NCBI GenBank assembly: GCA_902774035.1
Contig: CACYHA010000023.1
Coordinates: 1 to 64,000 of the forward strand
Source: Oscillospiraceae bacterium
Lineage (GTDB): Bacteria; Bacillota; Clostridia; Oscillospirales; Acutalibacteraceae
DNA length: 64,000 nucleotides
Direction of reading: 5' to 3'
In this document: piece after piece, positions 25,263 through 33,820 of the stretch
Layout: the number at the start of each line of letters is the position of its first letter
Numbering within the stretch: position 1 is the first letter of the stretch
The notes under the pieces: generated by a model
Database searches by the model: none
What the model saw: the letters and a program-made list of their open reading frames with translations, nothing else
Told to the model about the DNA's origin: nothing
Made by a program: the position numbers and the translations under genes

Positions 25263-26491
25263 AACGCGCCCTCCGCAACGGCCGAAGCGCACAGACGCGC
25301 GCTTGCGAATGCCCACTGCAGGTTGAAGCCACCGCACAGGCCGTCCACATCCAGCAGTTCACCGATACAGAAAAGGCCGGGCAGGCTCTTTGCCTCCAGC
25401 GTTTCGGGACGGAACGCGTCGAGCGATGCGCCGCCGAGCATGACCTGGGCGTCGGCGTAGCCGCGTGTGCCGTTCACCGGCAGCGACAGCGATTTACACG
25501 CGCAACAGAGCGCGGAAAGCTGCGAGCCGGTCAACGAGGCTGTGGACGCGGACGGAGAAAGCCCGGCCGCTTTCAGCAGCGCCAGACCCACCTGCTTCGG
25601 CAAAAGGCCCGAAAGCAGATGTTCGCACGTTTCCCGCTGACCCGTTCGACAAAGGCCGCCGAGGGTTTCTTTCAGTTGTTCCGCTGTCATGGAAGGCACA
25701 AAGTCGATCTCCACGGCGGCCTCGGTTCCGCCGCCCGAAAGGAAGCGGTTCAGCACCGGGGAAAGATTCATCGCGCAGATGCCGGACAGCACACCGTCGG
25801 CAAACTGCAGCTCGCCGGTCTCCTGCGCTGCGGGTCTGCCGTTCAGCAGAAGGCGCAGGTTTGCCGCCGCACGGATCCCGGCCAACTGCTTCGGGAGCGG
25901 CGAGGGGGTGGTCAGCTTCACCAGCGAGGGCGCGGTTTTCGTCATCGGGACGCCGAGCTGCCGCAGGAGCGATTCGGCGTTGTAGGTCTTCACGGCGGCT
26001 TTTCCGCCGCAGGCGAGCACAAGAAGATCAAAGCGTTCCGTTTTGTTCAAAATGAAAGCGCCGCTTTTTGTTTGAATCGTTTCAATGGATGTGTCCGTGC
26101 GGAGCTTCACGCCCAGACGCGCCGCTTCCAGCCGCAGCGCATCCAGTACACCGGCGGCCTGATTGGAAAGCGGATAGACCCGGCCGGCGGCGTCCGCGTG
26201 GGTAAACAGCCCCAGACGCGCAAAAAAATCCAGGGTGCTCTGCGGCCCGAAGCGCGTGAGCGCCGGAACGACAAACGCACGGGCGTTTTCGTTGTAATCT
26301 GCGGGAGAAGCGTGGAGGTTCGTCAGGTTGCAGCGGCCATTGCCGGTCGCAAGCAGCTTCTTGCCCACCCGGGGCAGAGCTTCAAACACCGAGATCTGCA
26401 GCGGTCTGTTCTTTTGCGCCGCCAGAAACGCGGTTTCACAGGCGCAGCAAAGCCCGGCCGCGCCGCCGCCGAGGATCGCCATCTGCCGCAT
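25259..26491 (-). CDS. HI0933/BaiN-family flavoprotein
   Basis: The 410-residue protein starts MRQMAILGGGAAGLCC, chosen because AAGGAG lies eight bases before this ATG (an ATG six bases upstream is too close). It has the FAD site GGGAAGLCCACETA, KLLATGNGRCNLTN, and a C-terminal GLFCIGELLDVDGLCGGFN. It belongs to the HI0933-like/BaiN group, some members of which reduce unsaturated bile-acid intermediates; most have no known substrate. It is in the same operon as the FAD dehydrogenase downstream. Confidence 0.88.
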   Translation of the reverse strand: MRQMAILGGGAAGLCCACETAFLAAQKNRPLQISVFEALPRVGKKLLATGNGRCNLTNLHASPADYNENARAFVVPALTRFGPQSTLDFFARLGLFTHADAAGRVYPLSNQAAGVLDALRLEAARLGVKLRTDTSIETIQTKSGAFILNKTERFDLLVLACGGKAAVKTYNAESLLRQLGVPMTKTAPSLVKLTTPSPLPKQLAGIRAAANLRLLLNGRPAAQETGELQFADGVLSGICAMNLSPVLNRFLSGGGTEAAVEIDFVPSMTAEQLKETLGGLCRTGQRETCEHLLSGLLPKQVGLALLKAAGLSPSASTASLTGSQLSALCCACKSLSLPVNGTRGYADAQVMLGGASLDAFRPETLEAKSLPGLFCIGELLDVDGLCGGFNLQWAFASARLCASAVAEGAL

Positions 26492-26527
26492 ATCCATCTC
26501 TCCTTTTCTTCGTACCCGATGATTCAC

Positions 26528-27766
26528 TTAGCTTTCTTCGCGCCGTTTGCGCAGGATCGCACCGACAGGCAGCGGCGTTTCGCACGGAAAGGAAAACGCC
26601 ATCATCGGATGGTTGGTCGCCTGAACAAGCTCGCCCTCGGCGTTGCAGATCTCCCGCGCCGTCACAGGGAACGGAACCGCCTGCGGTGTGAGCACCTCCA
26701 GCGTATCGCCGGCAAAAAAGCGGTTGCGCTGGGTGCAGTGGGCCACGCCGTTTTCCCAGCGTTCGACAACGGCCATCACGTCCCAATTGCGGTCGTAGCC
26801 GCCGCGAAAGCTGATCTGAGCGGCTTCGCCCGGATCGTCAAAATAAAAACCGGTGCAGTAATCGCGATAGCTGACGCGGGTCACTTCCTCGCGCAGCCAA
26901 TCCGGGAGCGCAAAGCCTTCCGGGTCGGCGCAATATGCGTCGATGGCCTTGCGGTAAGCGTTGGTGATCACCGCAACATAGTATTCGCTTTTGGCGCGGC
27001 CCTCGATCTTGAAGGAGGACACCCCGGCGTCGACGAGTTCCGGTATGTGCTCGATCATGCAGAGATCCCGCGCGTTCAAAATGTAGGTTCCGCCGTCTTC
27101 GGCGTCCTCGATGGGGAAGAACTGCCCCGGGCGTTTTTCTTCGGTCAGCGCATATTTCCAGCGGCAAGGCTGCGCGCAGGCGCCGCGGTTGGCGTCCCGC
27201 CCGGTGAGATAATTCGAAAGCAGACACCGCCCGGAAAACGACACGCACATGGCGCCGTGGACAAAGCATTCGATCTCCATGTCCTCCGGAATGTTTTTTC
27301 GCAGCGTTTTGATCTCTGCGAGCGACAGCTCCCGCGCCGTGACGATGCGCCTTGCGCCGAGGCGGTAGCAGGCGTTCGCGGCGGCGTAGTTGACGATGCC
27401 GGTCTGGGTAGACATGTGGATTGCCACGCCGGGGGCGTATTGCTTTGCGTAGTCCAGAACGCCGAGGTCGGAGATGATCAGGGCGTCCACGCCGCAGTCC
27501 TTCGCATGGGAAAGAAAACGGGGCAACGCGGCCAGTTCGTCGCTGCGGGGCAGGACGTTCGCCGTCAGATAGACTTTTACGCCGTTTTCATGGGCGAGGG
27601 CGACGGCGTGTTCCAGCCCTGCTTCGTCAAAGTTTTCCGGCGCGGAGCGCATACCGAAAACAGTGCCGCCCAAATAGACGGCATCTGCTTTGAACTGTAT
27701 GGCTGCTTTCAGCCGCGCCATATCTCCGGCGGGGCTGAGGAGTTCGGGTTTTCGGATCGTTTTCAT
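26528..27766 (-). CDS. trhP: peptidase U32-family protein, probable tRNA hydroxylation factor TrhP
   Basis: The 412-residue protein begins MKTIRKPELLSPAGDMARLK and has the U32 signature ECFVHGAMCVSFSGRC, then LLSNYLTGRDANRGACAQPC with the cysteines of an iron-sulfur site. U32 proteins next to mltG (as in the B. subtilis yrrL-yrrN-yrrO region) take part in 5-hydroxyuridine formation at tRNA position 34, hence the symbol; a relative acts on 23S rRNA instead. The ATG lies one base after the mltG stop, so translation is coupled. Function is by family and neighbourhood. Confidence 0.8.
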   Translation of the reverse strand: MKTIRKPELLSPAGDMARLKAAIQFKADAVYLGGTVFGMRSAPENFDEAGLEHAVALAHENGVKVYLTANVLPRSDELAALPRFLSHAKDCGVDALIISDLGVLDYAKQYAPGVAIHMSTQTGIVNYAAANACYRLGARRIVTARELSLAEIKTLRKNIPEDMEIECFVHGAMCVSFSGRCLLSNYLTGRDANRGACAQPCRWKYALTEEKRPGQFFPIEDAEDGGTYILNARDLCMIEHIPELVDAGVSSFKIEGRAKSEYYVAVITNAYRKAIDAYCADPEGFALPDWLREEVTRVSYRDYCTGFYFDDPGEAAQISFRGGYDRNWDVMAVVERWENGVAHCTQRNRFFAGDTLEVLTPQAVPFPVTAREICNAEGELVQATNHPMMAFSFPCETPLPVGAILRKRREES

Positions 27767-27767
27767 T

Positions 27768-29207
27768 TTAGCTGAACAGAACGAGTTCGGTGTTGCGCTG
27801 GTGTTCTTCGGCGGTCGCGGCAAGGTAGATGTTGCCCTGGCTGTCGTGGCAGAAGAACTTGTAGTCGGTATCCGCAGGATCCAGCGCCGCCTCGATGGCG
27901 TCGATGCCCGGGTTGCAGATAGGACCTGCCGGCAGACCGGTCACGCTGTAGGTGTTATAGGCGTCGAGATAGATGGAGTAATAGACCTCGTTGAACCGTC
28001 CGTATTCGTTCACAGCGTCGATATACTCCTTCGTGGAGTTCATCTGCAGCTGCGGATAGGTCGCGCTGTCCTTCAGACGGTTGTGCAGAACAGAGGAGAC
28101 GTTGCGCATCTGCGTCTTGTCCTTGGCTTCGCGCTGAATGATGGAAGCGAGGGTGATGATCTCGTCCATGTTCATGCCCAGCGCTTTCGCCTTTTGGGAA
28201 TACGCCTTCGTCCATTTCTTTTCGAAGTTGCCGTAGAGCTTTTTCAAAACAGAGGACGCCGCCTCGCCGAGATAGAAATCATAGGTGTCGGGGAAGATAT
28301 AGCCCTCCGCCTTCAGATAGCGGCCGCTCTTGTTCGGGATCTTCGTATAGAACTTGAACTGTTTGCCGACGATATCCAGATTCGCATAGAGCTTTTCGGC
28401 GTCGCAAACATTGTATTTCTGGATCCGCTCGAAGACTTTTGCGATCGTCCAACCTTCGGGGAAGGTCAGACGCACCGTTTCCCGGGAGGTGTTGGTGGTC
28501 GCCTTGATCATCTCGAGCATGGCTTCCACGCCGCTGTCGGTCTCGATATAATAGACACCCGGTTCATATTTCACAGGCTTGCCGCGCTTGATGTCGTAAT
28601 GGCGGAACTTGCAGAACAGCTTGACCAGCGTCTTCTGGTGGATCAGATCGTTGTTGCACAGGATCTCAAATACATCGTCGAAATCGGAATTCTCCGGCAC
28701 CACAATGGAAACCGTGGTGCCGCCGTCCTTGTTGACGGCAAGGATGTCGTTAATCGTTGAGAGCGCCAGCGTGGACACCGCCGCCGTGAGGATGCCGATA
28801 AAGATCAGGCACATCAGGGTGATCATCAGGCCGCGGGCAAAGTTATAGCCGCGATGCTTTTCTTTCTTTTTGCGCTTTTTCGCCTCTCGGCTCTGCGGCT
28901 GGGGCGCCTGGCGCGGCGGGCGCGAGGCCGCGGCGGCGCGGCGCTGGGCGTCGGAAGCCGGGTTCGGCTGGCGCACAACGCTGTTTTGCGCAGCGGACTG
29001 CGTGCGGGTCTGACGCACAACGCTTTGCTGCTGATTTTGCGGCCGCGCGGCGCCGTTTTTCGGCACATAGGCCGGCGGCTCGTTGTCCAGTCCTTCAATG
29101 TTCACCCGAAACGCCGCGCGCTTTGCGTTGCGGTTGGCGTAATAGGTATCCATCGCCGAGCGGTTCGGGTCCGGTGTCTTTTCGGGGATTTTGTTCTCGT
29201 TGTCCAT
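27768..29207 (-). CDS. mltG: endolytic murein transglycosylase MltG
   Basis: The 479-residue protein starts after AAAAGGAG. A long cytoplasmic N terminus of about 125 residues is rich in Gln, Ala, Arg and Lys. One membrane helix follows (GLMITLMCLIFIGILTAAV), then the YceG/MltG domain with LysM-like part and the catalytic glutamate in ASIIQREAKD, ending LPAGPICNPGIDAIEAALDP. It cleaves nascent peptidoglycan strands at the membrane and sets glycan length. The basic N-terminal extension is longer than in E. coli and typical of clostridia. Confidence 0.93.
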   Translation of the reverse strand: MDNENKIPEKTPDPNRSAMDTYYANRNAKRAAFRVNIEGLDNEPPAYVPKNGAARPQNQQQSVVRQTRTQSAAQNSVVRQPNPASDAQRRAAAASRPPRQAPQPQSREAKKRKKKEKHRGYNFARGLMITLMCLIFIGILTAAVSTLALSTINDILAVNKDGGTTVSIVVPENSDFDDVFEILCNNDLIHQKTLVKLFCKFRHYDIKRGKPVKYEPGVYYIETDSGVEAMLEMIKATTNTSRETVRLTFPEGWTIAKVFERIQKYNVCDAEKLYANLDIVGKQFKFYTKIPNKSGRYLKAEGYIFPDTYDFYLGEAASSVLKKLYGNFEKKWTKAYSQKAKALGMNMDEIITLASIIQREAKDKTQMRNVSSVLHNRLKDSATYPQLQMNSTKEYIDAVNEYGRFNEVYYSIYLDAYNTYSVTGLPAGPICNPGIDAIEAALDPADTDYKFFCHDSQGNIYLAATAEEHQRNTELVLFS

Positions 29208-29220
29208 ACAAGATCTCCTT

Positions 29221-29769
29221 TTATCTGATCGTGAGGATTCGTTCTTCCGTTATGATTTTTGAGACGCTGCAGTCAAAGGGTTCGCGGGGCAGGCAGGGGC
29301 AAAGCAGAGCTTCGCAGCAAAGCCCGATCGTTTTCCCCGGAAAGCCGGCAAGAAACCGGTCGTAATAGCCGCCGCCGTAACCGATGCGGTACCCGGCGCG
29401 GTCAAACAGCAAGCCCGGAACGACGCACAGTGTTTTTGCGCTGCAGACCGGTTCCGGCGCGGACGGATCCGGCTCGGGGATGCCGAAAGCCGAAACGGTC
29501 AGTTCCCGCAGCGAACGGATCTCGTGAAAGCGCATCAGACCGCCGCCTTCACAGCGCGGCACAGCCACCGGCTTTCCGACAGCAAAGCAATGCACGAGCA
29601 ATGCGCGGGTATCCGCCTCCGACGCCACGCTGACATAGCACAGCAGCAGATCGCAAGCGCGAAACTCCTCGGTTTCCAGCAGCAGGTGTAGGATCTTCCG
29701 GTCAGCGTCCGTATGATCGAACGCGGCGCGTTTTTGTTTTCCGAGTCTTCGCAGCGTTTGTTTCTGCAT
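29221..29769 (-). CDS. 5-formyltetrahydrofolate cyclo-ligase
   Basis: The 182-residue enzyme has the signature RIGYGGGYYDRFLA and the N-terminal KQTLRRLGKQKRAAF that binds the polyphosphate. It turns 5-formyl-THF into 5,10-methenyl-THF with ATP. The start at 29769 overlaps the upstream stop (ATGA) and matches the usual N terminus; a second ATG at 29781 would add only four residues. It sits between mltG and a DJ-1 gene in the operon. Confidence 0.92.
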   Translation of the reverse strand: MQKQTLRRLGKQKRAAFDHTDADRKILHLLLETEEFRACDLLLCYVSVASEADTRALLVHCFAVGKPVAVPRCEGGGLMRFHEIRSLRELTVSAFGIPEPDPSAPEPVCSAKTLCVVPGLLFDRAGYRIGYGGGYYDRFLAGFPGKTIGLCCEALLCPCLPREPFDCSVSKIITEERILTIR

Positions 29770-30314
29770 CAGGACTGACATTGAATTGCGGCGCGGATCT
29801 TGTTCGCGGTTGCCGGATCCCGAAGGGCGGCAACGATCGCCAGACCGAAGTCTACGGCGACGCCCGCGCCCTTGGCGGTGATGAAATTGCCGTCTTTCAC
29901 AACGGCTTTTTTGCTGACAGTCGCGCCGATGAGATCTTTTTCAAAGCCCGGGAAGCAGATCGCCTCCCTGCCCTTCAAAAGCCCCTTGTGGCCGAGCACG
30001 GAGGGCGCGGCGCAGATGGCGCAGATCAGTCTGCCGTTCGCATTTGCGAAATCCAGCGCGGCCTGCACAGACGCCGAGGCTTCAAGATGCAGCGTTCCCG
30101 GCATCCCGCCCGGAAGGATCACCGCGTCAAGCGCATTCGTCAAAAGCGCCTGCGCTTCCGTCAGGTCAGCCGTCACGGGGATGCCGTGGGAGCCGGTGAC
30201 GACGGTTCCGCCGACGCCGACGGTTTTGACCTCCACGCCCGCGCGGCGCAGAAGATCCACCGGCGCGAGCGCCTCGATCTCTTCAAATCCGTTTGCAAGA
30301 TAACAATAAACCAT
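29769..30314 (-). CDS. DJ-1/PfpI family protein
   Basis: The 181-residue protein has the DJ-1 nucleophile elbow ICAICAAPSVLG and the acidic residue in ANGFEEIEAL, which together form the active site of DJ-1 and YajL-like enzymes. Members act as glyoxalases or protein deglycases, or in redox protection. The start follows GGGAG. It is in the middle of the operon with tmk upstream and the folate enzyme downstream. Confidence 0.9.
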   Translation of the reverse strand: MVYCYLANGFEEIEALAPVDLLRRAGVEVKTVGVGGTVVTGSHGIPVTADLTEAQALLTNALDAVILPGGMPGTLHLEASASVQAALDFANANGRLICAICAAPSVLGHKGLLKGREAICFPGFEKDLIGATVSKKAVVKDGNFITAKGAGVAVDFGLAIVAALRDPATANKIRAAIQCQS

Positions 30315-30316
30315 AG

Positions 30317-30997
30317 TTATTCTCCCATTGTTTCGTTCAATATCGCCCTTGCGCAGGCGAAGACTTCGTCGGCGATCGCCGCAACCGGCTTCGGTTCTCC
30401 CTTAGCGGCGCAGCGAATCGTCTGCCAGCCCAGCGCCTTTGCGCAATAGGCGGCGGCTTCATGGCAGGCGGCGAGATAGGCCACGTCGCGCTCATGGACG
30501 TCCTTTTTCCCCTCGTCGCCGGCATAGCGCCCGGCAAGGAGCTTCTGCGAGACCTCCACGGGCATATCGAGATAGATCACGCCGTCGGGCTTCGGAATGC
30601 CGAGCAGGTCGTATTCATAGGTAAACAGCCAGTCCAGATAAGCGTCCCAGTTTTCGCGGGGCAGCTTTGTCATCTGATGGCAGGCGTTGGATGTGGTGTA
30701 GCGGTTGGCGAGAATGACGCCGCCGCTCTCGTAAGAAGCGCCCCAGCGCGTCTTGTAGCCCGCGTAACGGTCCACAGCGTAAAACGACGAGGCGGCGTAG
30801 GCGTTGACATCCCCCGGTTTGCTGCCGAAGGCGCCGCCGAGATAGAGCTTGACGAGGGCGCTGGAATCGTCTTCATAGTGCGGCAGGCTGATCACGGTGT
30901 TCGCCTGCCCCGCCGCTTTCAGACGCTCGGAAAGCAGCCGGGTCTGCGTGTCCTTGCCGCTGCCGTCCAGCCCTTCGATCACAAGGAGCTTTCCCAT
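30317..30997 (-). CDS. tmk: thymidylate kinase
   Basis: The 226-residue protein begins MGKLLVIEGLDGSGKDTQTR, the P-loop of dTMP kinases. It has ILANRYTTSNACHQ and the LID region KPDGVIYLDMPVE to RYAGDEGKKDVHERD. It phosphorylates dTMP to dTDP. The start lies two bases behind the cupin stop codon. A separate locus about 1.4 kb away encodes the ThyX-like protein, so two thymidylate steps are close to each other. Confidence 0.93.
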   Translation of the reverse strand: MGKLLVIEGLDGSGKDTQTRLLSERLKAAGQANTVISLPHYEDDSSALVKLYLGGAFGSKPGDVNAYAASSFYAVDRYAGYKTRWGASYESGGVILANRYTTSNACHQMTKLPRENWDAYLDWLFTYEYDLLGIPKPDGVIYLDMPVEVSQKLLAGRYAGDEGKKDVHERDVAYLAACHEAAAYCAKALGWQTIRCAAKGEPKPVAAIADEVFACARAILNETMGE

Positions 30998-30998
30998 T

Positions 30999-31349
30999 TC
31001 AATAGGTCAGGATCGCGGCGAAGACCACAAGGCTGCCGCTTTCTTCGCGGTTGGCGATGGAATGCTTCTGGCCGCCAAGGCAAAGGCAACTGTCGCCCTG
31101 CTGCAGGATCTCGGTTCTGCCGTTGTCGTCATAGGTCGCGGTGCCCTCGATCACATAGAAGACCTCTTCCTCGTTCTCGTGCACATGCGCGCCGATGGAG
31201 CAGCCGGGTTCCAGACGAATCGTGCCCAGCAGCCGGGCCGCGCCCTTGTATTCGCCCTTGTTCAGGATATCGGTGACCACGGCCTGTCCGTCGCCGCCGC
31301 GCATATTCACCTTGACGGTGGAAGTCATATCGCTGGCTCTTTTAATCAT
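30999..31349 (-). CDS. small cupin-domain protein
   Basis: The 116-residue protein is a single cupin: IRLEPGCSIGAHVHENEEEV gives the first metal-binding motif (two His, Glu) and GGQKHSIAN the second His. It starts after AGAGGAG and is the first gene of the minus-strand operon that runs to the FAD dehydrogenase at 23649. Substrate unknown; such cupins are often small metalloenzymes or sensors. Confidence 0.87.
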   Translation of the reverse strand: MIKRASDMTSTVKVNMRGGDGQAVVTDILNKGEYKGAARLLGTIRLEPGCSIGAHVHENEEEVFYVIEGTATYDDNGRTEILQQGDSCLCLGGQKHSIANREESGSLVVFAAILTY

Positions 31350-31380
31350 GGTAAAGTCTCCTCTTATAGTTATTCACTTT

Positions 31381-31409
31381 ATTATAGCAACAAATTCCAT
31401 TTTTATCAA
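31381..31409 (-). promoter_or_regulatory. promoter of the eight-gene minus-strand operon
   Basis: On the minus strand TTGATA (31409-31404) and TATAAT (31386-31381) are 17 bases apart; the next seven genes follow with gaps of at most 40 bases or overlaps. Confidence 0.8.
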
Positions 31410-31468
31410 GTTCTTTTGCTCAATTTCAGAAAAATGAAAGAAGTTTTCGAAAGGGCGGCAAGTTTTGA

Positions 31469-31497
31469 TTGACAAAGGAGAGAGAATCTATTAAAAT
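31469..31497 (+). promoter_or_regulatory. promoter of the Fn3-like secreted protein gene
   Basis: TTGACA (31469-31474) and TAAAAT (31492-31497) are 17 bases apart. Confidence 0.8.
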
Positions 31498-31529
31498 GAA
31501 GATAACTATGAGAGATTGGAGCGATTCAA

Positions 31530-32438
31530 ATGAAACGGATGATTTCCGTTCTGCTGGCGGCGCTGATCCTGCTTTCCTGCGCGGCCGTGCCCGCGACCGC
31601 GTCCGCAAAAAAAGATCAGCTCGAAGAGATCTATGATCTTTACGTTTTTGTTCCGGAGAACAAATCAAAAACCCTTTGTCTGACCTGGTACAAAAGTGAA
31701 GAAACAAAGCCGGACGGCTATCAGATATTCCGCAGCGACAGCGGTAAAAAGGGTACGTATGAAAAAATTGCCACAACGACGGAGCCGACCTACACGGATT
31801 CGGGTCTCAAAAATCAAACGGTCTATTTTTATGCGGTACGTGCTTATGCAAAAAGAGGCGGTAAGATCCTTTACAGCCCGATCGCCAAAAGAGACTGCTG
31901 CACCAAGCTCACCAGATCGTATGCCGCGAAGCTTTTGAAAAAGGGCTACGAGATCTACCGGAAATGGATCACCCGGGACGAACTGGAGCTGAACTACAAC
32001 AAAGCAGTCACTTACAAGGAAACAATTGTAGGCGACGACGGTCAAAAGTTTTGGTTGCTGACGCCCTACTATCTTGTAAAGGACAAAACATTCACAACAA
32101 AGAAGGCCATCAAGAAGTACTTGAACAAGCATTTTGCCTACTGGTGCGTCGGCTCGTTTGTCGATGACTATTATGTGGAACGCAACGGACGTCTTTATAC
32201 GCGTGAGCCGGCTTTCGTTGACGGCGTCGGTCAAATCTACGACAAATTCACGATTCGGGATATCGCGCAAAAGGATGATTTCGCATCGTTTTCCGTGCTT
32301 GAAACCTGGACGACATATACAGGCGATTTCCCGGTCATGGGCGCTTATACGTTATTCCGCGAAAAGAACAGATGGGTCTTCAGCGACAATAGCTGGTTCC
32401 CGACCAAAGACTGGATAGAAAGGAAGTTTGTCTCATGA
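31530..32438 (+). CDS. secreted protein with Fn3-like domain
   Basis: The 302-residue product has a signal peptide (MKRMISVLLAALILLSCAAV, with a possible lipobox cysteine at about 17). A fibronectin-III-like domain at about 35-120 shows LTWYKSEETKPDGYQIFRSD, TYTDSGLKNQTVYFYAVRAY. A second domain of unknown type follows (KFWLLTPYYLVKDKTFTTK and LFREKNRWVFSDN). It probably works outside the cell. Its stop overlaps the ThyX start by ATGA, so the two are cotranslated. Confidence 0.82.
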   Translation: MKRMISVLLAALILLSCAAVPATASAKKDQLEEIYDLYVFVPENKSKTLCLTWYKSEETKPDGYQIFRSDSGKKGTYEKIATTTEPTYTDSGLKNQTVYFYAVRAYAKRGGKILYSPIAKRDCCTKLTRSYAAKLLKKGYEIYRKWITRDELELNYNKAVTYKETIVGDDGQKFWLLTPYYLVKDKTFTTKKAIKKYLNKHFAYWCVGSFVDDYYVERNGRLYTREPAFVDGVGQIYDKFTIRDIAQKDDFASFSVLETWTTYTGDFPVMGAYTLFREKNRWVFSDNSWFPTKDWIERKFVS

Positions 32439-33820
32439 AACACGGCGCATTCATCATCGGCGTTTCCTCCTGCGGCGAAGCGGTCTGCGCGGCCGCCGGC
32501 AGGATCTCCACGCAAAAGGGCACGGCGCTCGAAATTATGGAGCGTTCGCGCGACAAAGACAAAAACGCAAACCTCATCTCCAAAGTGACCGCCTCCGGCC
32601 ACACCTCCACCGTGGAGCATGTATTCTTCAACCTCGCGTTTGAAAATGTTTCCGTCGTGGTGGAACAGTTCATGATCGAATTCCGTCTGGCGTCATTCAC
32701 GGTCAAATCCCGCCGTTATGTGGATTTTGCCGACTGCGGCTATCATGTTCCGGCTGCGCTGAACGAGGCGCAGAAAGCCCGCTACACCTCGCAGATGGAC
32801 AAGCTCTTTGCCCTTTACGGCACACTGTGCGAACGCGGCATTCCCAAGGAAGATGCGCGTTTTGTGCTCCCCTACTGCTTTTATTCCAACTTCTTCTGTT
32901 CGCTGGGCGGCCGCGAGCTGATCAACGTGCTGCGCGCCATGCTCTACGGACGCGGCAGCAAAAACGCGGAGATCCGCGCCATCGGCGAAGACCTGCTTGC
33001 CCAGTGCAAAGAGGCTGCGCCTGGCGTGTTCGGCGATTTTGAAGCGAAGAACGCCGGCTACTGCGATCTGCCGCCCCTGCCCGAAGTGCAGGACGACCCG
33101 CAAGCGGATACGCAGCCCCCGGTGGCTGTCCTTTCGCAGACGCCCGACGCGGAGCTGCTCGTTGCGCAGACCGCGCTCATGGAGCGTTACGGCTGCACGC
33201 CGGAAACGGCAAAAGCCGCCCTCGCCGACAAAACCGTTTTGCGCCGGACGCTGGACGCCGTTGTCGGCGGCGGACGTCCCCGCGCGCTGGAGGCAGCCTG
33301 CTTCACCGTGCGCTTTTGCGACGTTTCGCTTTCCACGCTCACCCACTTTGCCCGCCACCGGATCCAGAGCATCGCCATTCCCTCGCTGACGACCTGCAGA
33401 CGGAAAAACCACATCATTCCGCCCTGTTTGGAAGCCGATGCGGAGCTGCTCGATCTTTATCTCGACGCCTTTTCCTCCACAGCGGCGCTTTACGACGCGC
33501 TGAAAAGCGAGGGCGTTTCCGAAGACGATCTGATCTATGTGCTGCTTTCGGGCAATGTGATCGACTTTGTGACCACGCTCAATGCCAGGGAGCTGCGGCT
33601 GTTTTTGAAGCTGCGCACCTGCACCCGCGCCCAGTGGGAGATCCGTGCGCTGGCGACCGAGCTGCTGTTCCTGCTGCGAAAAGACAATCCCCTGCTGTTC
33701 GCTTCGTTCGGCCCGAGCTGCGTCATCGACGGCAAATGTCCCGAAGGCCGGATGTGCTGCGGCAAGATGGACGAGATGCAAAAAACATTCCGCGGCACAG
33801 GCGAGGAGGCGCAGGCATGA
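32435..33820 (+). CDS. double-domain ThyX-like (flavin-dependent thymidylate synthase family) protein
   Basis: The 461-residue protein carries two ThyX-type domains. The first has GHTSTVEHVFFNLAFENVS and RLASFTVKSRRY near residue 85-96; the second has LTHFARHRIQSIAIPSLTTC near 303-320, with the RHRxxSxxxPS pattern. Classic ThyX is about 220-250 residues and works as a homotetramer, so this is a tandem fusion. In each half part of the RHRxxSxNxxSxRY motif is degenerate, and the flavin and dUMP sites could be built across the two halves. It would make dTMP from dUMP, with tmk a short distance away, or a related reaction. Confidence 0.82.
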   Translation: MKHGAFIIGVSSCGEAVCAAAGRISTQKGTALEIMERSRDKDKNANLISKVTASGHTSTVEHVFFNLAFENVSVVVEQFMIEFRLASFTVKSRRYVDFADCGYHVPAALNEAQKARYTSQMDKLFALYGTLCERGIPKEDARFVLPYCFYSNFFCSLGGRELINVLRAMLYGRGSKNAEIRAIGEDLLAQCKEAAPGVFGDFEAKNAGYCDLPPLPEVQDDPQADTQPPVAVLSQTPDAELLVAQTALMERYGCTPETAKAALADKTVLRRTLDAVVGGGRPRALEAACFTVRFCDVSLSTLTHFARHRIQSIAIPSLTTCRRKNHIIPPCLEADAELLDLYLDAFSSTAALYDALKSEGVSEDDLIYVLLSGNVIDFVTTLNARELRLFLKLRTCTRAQWEIRALATELLFLLRKDNPLLFASFGPSCVIDGKCPEGRMCCGKMDEMQKTFRGTGEEAQA

